Positions 59,524 to 64,000 of a stretch of DNA of 64,000 nucleotides are shown here, in pieces (the first letter of the stretch is position 1; every line of letters starts with the position of its first letter). Under the pieces are notes generated by a model. The model saw only the letters and a list, made by a program, of their open reading frames with translations. It did not search any database and was not told the DNA's origin. The stretch lies in assembly GCA_947495555.1 (NCBI GenBank), contig CANLZI010000001.1, positions 844,861-908,860 on the forward strand. Reading direction: 5' to 3'. Origin of the DNA: an uncultured Erythrobacter sp. Lineage in GTDB: Bacteria; Pseudomonadota; Alphaproteobacteria; Sphingomonadales; Sphingomonadaceae. Both the position numbers and the translations under genes were made by a program.

Positions 59524-60126
59524 ATGAATTTCGCTGCCGTCCGCAGAATGGCGTTTGTCGCTGCTGTATCACTGGGCCTTGCATCTTGCGGTATCAACTC
59601 CGTGCCTGCTGCAGAGGAAAACGCAAAGGCCAAATGGGCCGATGTTGAGGCGCAGTTCCAGCGCCGCGCCAATCTGATCCCCAATTTGGCAGAAGTCGCC
59701 AAGGGTGCTGCCGAGAACGAGCGGGCGATCTTGACCGAAGTAACCGAGGCTCGCGCCAAAGCGACCAGCATCAATGTCAGCGCAGACGATCTGGGCGATG
59801 CGAGCAAGATGCAGGAATTCGCCGCAGCCCAAGGCCAGATGAGCCAGGGCATTGGCCGTTTGCTCGCCAGCTTTGAAGCCTATCCGCAGATCACCTCGAC
59901 CCAGGGCTACATTACTCTGCAAAGCCAGTTGGAAGGCACCGAGAACCGCATTGCGGTAGCCTTGCGCGATTATAACGAGGCGGTGCGCCAGTATAACACC
60001 ACTATCCGCACCTTCCCCGACACTATCGGCGCGAACATCATTCACGGGGCAGAGCCGTTGGTGCCATATACCGCGGTGACCGAAGGTGCAGATGTCGCGC
60101 CCGAGCTTGACCTAACGTCTAATTGA
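59524..60126 (+). CDS. LemA family lipoprotein
   Basis: A 200-residue LemA protein. A signal with lipobox LASC (near residues 19-22) predicts a lipoprotein. WADVEAQFQRRANLIPNLAE and RDYNEAVRQYNTTIRTFPD are hallmarks of the LemA helical fold. LemA proteins commonly pair with TPM-domain proteins; the function is poorly known (envelope or membrane maintenance). The TTGA overlap at its stop couples it to the next TPM gene. Confidence 0.93.
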   Translation: MNFAAVRRMAFVAAVSLGLASCGINSVPAAEENAKAKWADVEAQFQRRANLIPNLAEVAKGAAENERAILTEVTEARAKATSINVSADDLGDASKMQEFAAAQGQMSQGIGRLLASFEAYPQITSTQGYITLQSQLEGTENRIAVALRDYNEAVRQYNTTIRTFPDTIGANIIHGAEPLVPYTAVTEGADVAPELDLTSN

Positions 60127-60653
60127 TCCACGCAGTGCGGGGTCATCGTCTGACAATTCTTTTTGCGGTCGCTCCCTTGGTACTAACCAGTGGTTGCGCA
60201 AATGAGGAAGTCGTTACCCCGCCTGCTCTGGAACTAACTGGCAGAGTTGTTGATGCAGCCGATATTCTTGATGAACAGTTCGAACAAGATTTGACCGAGC
60301 GTCTGGCATTGCTTGAGCAGGACACAGATGTGCAGTTGGTCGTCGTGACCACACCTGATCTCATGGGCCAAATGATTGACGTATATTCGCTCGAGCTGGC
60401 GAATAATTGGGGCATCGGTGACGCTGAACGTAACGATGGCCTGATGATCTTAGTTGCACCCAATGAGCGAAAAGTCCGGATCGAGGTTGGGTTAGGGCTT
60501 GAAGACATAATCAAAGACGAAGAAGCCGCAGAGATCATCCAAACCGGGGTGCTCCCCAATTTCCGAGCTGGCGATTTCGCCGGTGGCATTGCCAAAGGCG
60601 TCGACGGACTGATTGCTGAAGTTACACCAGTTGAACTTAAGGAAGCCGCGTGA
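60123..60653 (+). CDS. TPM-domain lipoprotein
   Basis: A 176-residue protein with a signal and lipobox LTSGC, then a TPM (YgcG/psb32-type) domain: ELTGRVVDAADILDEQF, VVVTTPDLMGQ, NNWGIGDAERNDGLMILVAP, RKVRIEVGLGLED. It lacks the C-terminal TM and Gly-rich tail of the next gene. Start TTG at 60123 overlaps the lemA stop; its own stop overlaps the next start as GTGA. It is clearly a paralogue of the next gene. Confidence 0.88.
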   Translation: MIHAVRGHRLTILFAVAPLVLTSGCANEEVVTPPALELTGRVVDAADILDEQFEQDLTERLALLEQDTDVQLVVVTTPDLMGQMIDVYSLELANNWGIGDAERNDGLMILVAPNERKVRIEVGLGLEDIIKDEEAAEIIQTGVLPNFRAGDFAGGIAKGVDGLIAEVTPVELKEAA

Positions 60654-61456
60654 AGCGATACCTAGCTTTGATTGCCATTTTGACGGCCTTTGTTGCCTCA
60701 CCAGTTGCGGCTCAGGAATTTCCTGAACTGACCGGCCGTGTGGTCGATCAGGCCAATATCATTGATGAGGCGACCGAAGCCGAGCTGGAGCAGAAACTGG
60801 CTGCGCTGGAAGAGCAATCCCAGCGCCAACTGGTCATCACCACCATTCCCGATCTGCAAGGCTATGACATATCCGATTATGGCTATCAGCTTGGCCGTGA
60901 GTGGGGGATTGGCGAGGCCGAGCGCAATGATGGCGCGCTGCTGATTGTGGCGCCCAATGATCGCAAGGTCCGCATCGAGGTAGGCTATGGCCTGGAAGGC
61001 ATCATGACCGATGCCATGTCCTCGCTCATTATCCAGAACCGCATCCTGCCCGCGTTCCGCGATGGTGATATGCCGGGCGGCATTGTTGCCGGCACAGATT
61101 CGATGATCCAGCAATTGGTGTTGCCCGAAGATCAGGCCCGCGCCATTGCGGCCGAGGCCGGCCAGCAACGACAAAGCGATGGCGGCTTTCCGTTTGGCGC
61201 CTTGATCTGGTTTGGCGTAATCTTTTTCTTCTTCATCCTGCCCGCAATACGCGGCGGCAAACGCAAGCGTCGCTATCGCGGATCGGGCGATGCAGTGCGC
61301 GATATCATCCTGTGGGAAGTCGGCTCGGCAGTCGTACGCGGCGCCATGAGCGGCGGCGATAGTTGGGGCGGTGGCGGAGGCTTTGGCGGCGGAGGTGGCG
61401 GCTTTTCCGGCGGCGGCGGCAGTTTTGGGGGCGGTGGCGCCTCTGGAGGGTGGTGA
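60650..61456 (+). CDS. TPM-domain protein with C-terminal membrane helix and Gly-rich tail
   Basis: A 268-residue protein with a signal peptide (ending SPVAAQ), a TPM domain like that of the previous gene (EWGIGEAERNDGALLIVAP, RKVRIEVGYGLEG), one TM helix near 182-200 (FGALIWFGVIFFFFILPAI), a basic patch and a tail of Gly/Ser with few other residues (from about 230). Start is GTG at 60650. This is the YgcG-like architecture. Confidence 0.9.
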   Translation: MKRYLALIAILTAFVASPVAAQEFPELTGRVVDQANIIDEATEAELEQKLAALEEQSQRQLVITTIPDLQGYDISDYGYQLGREWGIGEAERNDGALLIVAPNDRKVRIEVGYGLEGIMTDAMSSLIIQNRILPAFRDGDMPGGIVAGTDSMIQQLVLPEDQARAIAAEAGQQRQSDGGFPFGALIWFGVIFFFFILPAIRGGKRKRRYRGSGDAVRDIILWEVGSAVVRGAMSGGDSWGGGGGFGGGGGGFSGGGGSFGGGGASGGW

Positions 61457-61459
61457 GAC

Positions 61460-62137
61460 ATGGCGCGCTATCTAGACGATAAACAGCATAAGATTGTGAG
61501 CGATGCGGTTGCCGCAGCCGAGCTCAACACCTCGGGCGAAATCGTAACCGTGCTGGCCGATCGCAGCGATGGCTACACCGATGTGGTCTTGGTGTGGGCC
61601 GCTACCGCAGCCTTTACCATGATGAGCATTTTCGCACTGTTCCCTTTGCCCTTCATGAATGTTTGGGACGCTTTGATTGGGGGCTGGATGCATGAATGGA
61701 CCACGGGCGAATTGGCCAGCATGACCATCGCGCTGGGGCTGATCACCTTTGTCGCGACATGGGCTGTGCAATTGTGGGAGCCGCTGAAATTTGCGCTGAT
61801 CCCTGCCCCGGTGCGATCCAGTCGGGTCCATCAGCAAGCGATCAAGCATTTCAAGGTTGGCGCTGAAAAGCGCACGCATGGCCGGACCGGCATCTTGATT
61901 TATCTTTCCATGCGCGAGCATCGAGCCGAAATCGTCGCCGACGAGCCGATCGCAGAATTGGTCAGCGCCGATGTTTGGGGCGATGCCATGGCCGACATGC
62001 TGGTGGAAATTCGCAAGGGCTGCATTGCTGAAGGATTGGCCGCAGGCGTGCGCGATGTGGGCGAAGTTTTGAGCGAGCACTTCCCCCGATCCGAAGATGA
62101 CGAGAACGAGCTTCCCGATCGGCTGATCGAGGTTTAA
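61460..62137 (+). CDS. TPM-domain protein with two central membrane helices
   Basis: A 225-residue protein. A short N-terminal TPM-like part (HKIVSDAVAAAELNTSGEIV) is followed by two TM helices (about 45-65 and 80-100), then the rest of the TPM domain (AIKHFKVGAEKRTHGRTGIL). No signal peptide. The TPM domain is split by the membrane segments, so most of the protein is cytosolic. Starts three bases after the preceding stop. Confidence 0.85.
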   Translation: MARYLDDKQHKIVSDAVAAAELNTSGEIVTVLADRSDGYTDVVLVWAATAAFTMMSIFALFPLPFMNVWDALIGGWMHEWTTGELASMTIALGLITFVATWAVQLWEPLKFALIPAPVRSSRVHQQAIKHFKVGAEKRTHGRTGILIYLSMREHRAEIVADEPIAELVSADVWGDAMADMLVEIRKGCIAEGLAAGVRDVGEVLSEHFPRSEDDENELPDRLIEV

Positions 62138-62148
62138 GATCTCATCTC

Positions 62149-62697
62149 ATGACAGTTTCAGACCATGAAGCAGATGAGCAAATCGTCTGGCAGGGCAAAT
62201 TCATCACCACCAAGACGCGCGGCCGCTGGGAATATGTTGGCCGAGCGCGCAACATCCGCGCCGCCGTTATTCTGGCGGTAGAGGATGGCCATATCTTGCT
62301 GGTCGAGCAGTTTCGGGTGCCATTGGGGCGCAATTGCCTCGAATTGCCCGCCGGACTGATCGGCGATGGCGATGACAGCGCTGGCGAAGATGATCTGTCC
62401 GCCGCCGGACGCGAGCTGGAAGAAGAGACCGGATACCGCGCCGAGATATTGGAAGATTACGGCCAATTCTATTCCTCTCCTGGCATGGTCAGCGAGAGCT
62501 TCACTCTGGTCCGCGCACGCGGTCTGACCAGGATTGGTGAAGGAGGAGGCGTGGAGGGTGAGAACATCGCCGTGCACCGTGTAGCCTTGGCTGATCTCGA
62601 CACATTTATCGCAGCCAAGCGAGAGGAAGGTTGCGGGATCGACGTCCGCATGCTCTTGGCATTGGGCAACAAAATTTTGGTTGGAGAGACACTATGA
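62149..62697 (+). CDS. NUDIX hydrolase (ADP-ribose pyrophosphatase-like)
   Basis: A 182-residue NUDIX protein. The Nudix box is complete: G-x5-E with GRELEEETGY (residues about 77-99), metal-binding Glu residues included. The N-terminal YVGRARNIRAAVILAVEDG fits the ADP-ribose/sugar-nucleotide group. Substrate unproven. It follows TPM 3 by 11 bp and its stop overlaps the SDR start as ATGA. Confidence 0.9.
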   Translation: MTVSDHEADEQIVWQGKFITTKTRGRWEYVGRARNIRAAVILAVEDGHILLVEQFRVPLGRNCLELPAGLIGDGDDSAGEDDLSAAGRELEEETGYRAEILEDYGQFYSSPGMVSESFTLVRARGLTRIGEGGGVEGENIAVHRVALADLDTFIAAKREEGCGIDVRMLLALGNKILVGETL

Positions 62698-63476
62698 CAG
62701 GTCGCGTAGCAGGCAAGATGGCATTGGTTACCGGCGCAGCACAGGGCCTAGGCGCGGCCCACAGCGCGCTGCTCGCCCAAGAGGGCGCTCGCGTTCTGTG
62801 TACCGATATCAATGGCGAAGGCGCGGCTGAAACGGCGGCCTCGATCAACAAGGCGCTGGGCGATGGCACAGCCTACAGCATCCAGCATGATGTGACCGAC
62901 CGAGCGGCATGGGACGCTGCGGTGGAGATGGCGCGCGACAAGCTTGGCGGTTTGAACGTGCTGGTCAACAATGCCGGAATGGGTGTGTCGGGCGATATTG
63001 AAAGCTGCACCTTCGAAGATTGGCAAAAGTGCTTTTCCGTCAATGTGGATTCAATCTTCCACTCTTGTCAGGCTGCATTGCCCTTGATGCGCGAACATGC
63101 GCCTGGCTCTATTGTGAACATCAGTTCCATCGCCGGTCTGATCGCGAGCCATAATATGCCTGCCTATAACACCAGCAAGGCGGCTGTTTGGATGCAGTCC
63201 AAAGCGATTGCTCTTTATTGTGCCAAGAAGAATATGCAGATCCGGTGCAATTCGGTGCACCCGACCTTTGTCGACACGCCAATATTGGATGGCACAGCGA
63301 TCAATTCCGGATTGGACAAGGATGTGCTGATGGAGAAACTGGCGCGGCAAATTCCGCTCAAATTTGTAGGTGAGCCCAATGATATCGCCAATGCAGTGCT
63401 GTATCTTGCCAGCGACGAAAGCCGCTTCATGACCGGGGCCGAGCTGAAGCTGGATGGCGGCATTTCGGCAATGTAA
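62694..63476 (+). CDS. Short-chain dehydrogenase/reductase
   Basis: A 260-residue classical SDR. The cofactor motif TGAAQGLG, NNAG, the catalytic Ser (NISSIAG), and YNTSK are in order. ATG at 62694 overlaps the NUDIX stop. Substrate cannot be told from sequence; a role in the TPM operon is not evident. A GGCCCG/CGGGCC stem just after the stop (from 63480) may help end transcription. Confidence 0.9.
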   Translation: MTGRVAGKMALVTGAAQGLGAAHSALLAQEGARVLCTDINGEGAAETAASINKALGDGTAYSIQHDVTDRAAWDAAVEMARDKLGGLNVLVNNAGMGVSGDIESCTFEDWQKCFSVNVDSIFHSCQAALPLMREHAPGSIVNISSIAGLIASHNMPAYNTSKAAVWMQSKAIALYCAKKNMQIRCNSVHPTFVDTPILDGTAINSGLDKDVLMEKLARQIPLKFVGEPNDIANAVLYLASDESRFMTGAELKLDGGISAM

Positions 63477-63602
63477 ATAGGCCCGCCGGAGGCGCTCTGT
63501 TTCGGGCCAATCAGGCAGGCAAGCACGACTGTGCGCCGGTCGATAGACCGCCCCTCGGAGGCGATCGTGAAGCGATCTGCCGTGAGAGTCAGAACACGCA
63601 AC

Positions 63603-63627
63603 AAAAGAGGGGCCAAATTGGCCCCTC
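63603..63627 (-). terminator. Intrinsic terminator after pspC
   Basis: GAGGGGCC (63607-63614) and GGCCCCTC (63620-63627) form a perfect 8-bp stem extendable by AA/TT; on the minus strand TTTTG follows. It ends the pspC transcript. Confidence 0.85.
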
Positions 63628-63692
63628 CCGGTTCGTATAGTTCGGGTGCGTAGCGGTCCGAAAAACCGGGATCCGCTTTCTCTGCTACGCGC

Positions 63693-63911
63693 TTAGTCGG
63701 CAATCAGTCCGATCGCCAGATAGATCAAAGCGGCTGTTCCTACGCTTAGGAATGCTCCAACTACAAAACCAAGTCTTACAAACATGGGATCTATGCCGAA
63801 ATAGTTTGCGATCCCGCCGCATACGCCCATCACTTTGCCATTGTATTTGTCGAGGCTGAAACCACCTGCGGATGGCGGTCCGCCGGCACTGCTTTTGCCG
63901 ATATTGCTCAT
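63693..63911 (-). CDS. PspC domain protein
   Basis: A 72-residue PspC-family membrane protein. FSLDKYNGKVMGVCGGIANY and FGIDPMFVRLGF, then one long hydrophobic helix (LIYLAIGLIAD end), match the phage-shock protein C domain. Stand-alone small PspC proteins are common in alphaproteobacteria and linked to envelope stress. The start overlaps the upstream stop as ATGA. Confidence 0.92.
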   Translation of the reverse strand: MSNIGKSSAGGPPSAGGFSLDKYNGKVMGVCGGIANYFGIDPMFVRLGFVVGAFLSVGTAALIYLAIGLIAD

Positions 63912-64000
63912 GCCAAAATTCCAGCAGGGCTAGCAGGGATGATGGCTGTTGCCATGAACATGGCAGAGATTGCCAGGGCAGATGCGGCAGCGAAGAAACG
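63908..64000 (-). CDS. 3' end of an unidentified gene with a hydrophobic C-terminus
   Basis: On the minus strand a frame enters from the window edge and ends RFFAAASALAISAMFMATA, then IIPASPAGILA and TGA (63910-63908), overlapping the pspC ATG. The residues look like a signal or membrane segment; it may be a very short protein. Family unknown; the 5' part is outside the window. Confidence 0.55.
   Translation of the reverse strand, partial: RFFAAASALAISAMFMATAIIPASPAGILA

Noticed and set aside
61340-61456. Gly-rich stretch as a possible tandem repeat or assembly artefact
   Set aside because: The frame stays open and such tails are normal for YgcG/TPM proteins.

Overview
The window looks like a chromosomal stretch of a Sphingomonadales alphaproteobacterium, most likely near Erythrobacteraceae/Sphingomonadaceae. 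Three things point there. A circularly permuted two-piece tmRNA lies at 58398-58745 and encodes the tag ANDNEALALAA. The F1 ATPase operon (atpHAGDC) stands apart from F0 and has an 86-residue epsilon subunit. Alphaproteobacterial markers are present: DUF2794, HdaA, CobT, and an EpsC-type CysE. GC content is moderately high. I see no insertion sequence, prophage, CRISPR array, rRNA or tRNA gene; the window is mostly core genome with small accessory islands.

Layout. 1-5390 (minus): a coupled run fsa, cobT, a small membrane gene, a nitroreductase, cysS, and a degenerate RES-domain gene cut by the window edge. 5575-13038 (plus): priA, an FeS-type (6-4) photolyase, two glutathione transferases, a 72-bp remnant of a third, and a secreted M3 peptidase with somewhat different codon use. 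13143-17063: ada, a membrane-anchored trypsin-like protease with a DUF1304 gene, and a TauD-family dioxygenase. 17307-22067: F1 ATPase. 22142-23312: an Rrf2 regulator divergent from a predicted b-type cytochrome, with two back-to-back palindromes between them. 23396-33083: a GST-like gene, a GT39-type glycosyltransferase, an S9 peptidase, SOUL protein, glmU, gph, an SDR, and a multi-pass membrane protein. 33171-38355: DUF2794, cysE, hdaA and a DUF2066 gene, then purM and a purN fused to a YjbR-like domain. 38360-43128: sulfotransferase, mddA-like, ndk, holC, a 51-codon DUF2256 gene and pepA. 43244-48953: the envelope/maintenance cluster lptD-surA-pdxA-rsmA.

48963-51916 (minus) holds the most unusual system: an outer-membrane barrel gene, a 7TM protein related to the membrane half of the inactive-transglutaminase/7TM family but without its transglutaminase half, and an ATP-grasp (RimK-like) ligase. 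They are packed as one operon. 52005-57802: malate synthase G, then an M20 hydrolase-astA-astB operon for arginine succinylation. 57922-58891: a small membrane gene, tmRNA, and a cluster of perfect hairpins. 58924-63476: mscL, then lemA with three different TPM-domain proteins, a NUDIX hydrolase and an SDR. 63693-64000 (minus): PspC and the 3' end of an upstream gene.

Starts were set by ribosome-binding sites, overlaps with the preceding stop, and family N-termini. Several genes use TTG or GTG starts coupled to an upstream stop (TTGA, GTGA, ATGA overlaps). Family names are from recognition of the translated sequences; no database search was run.
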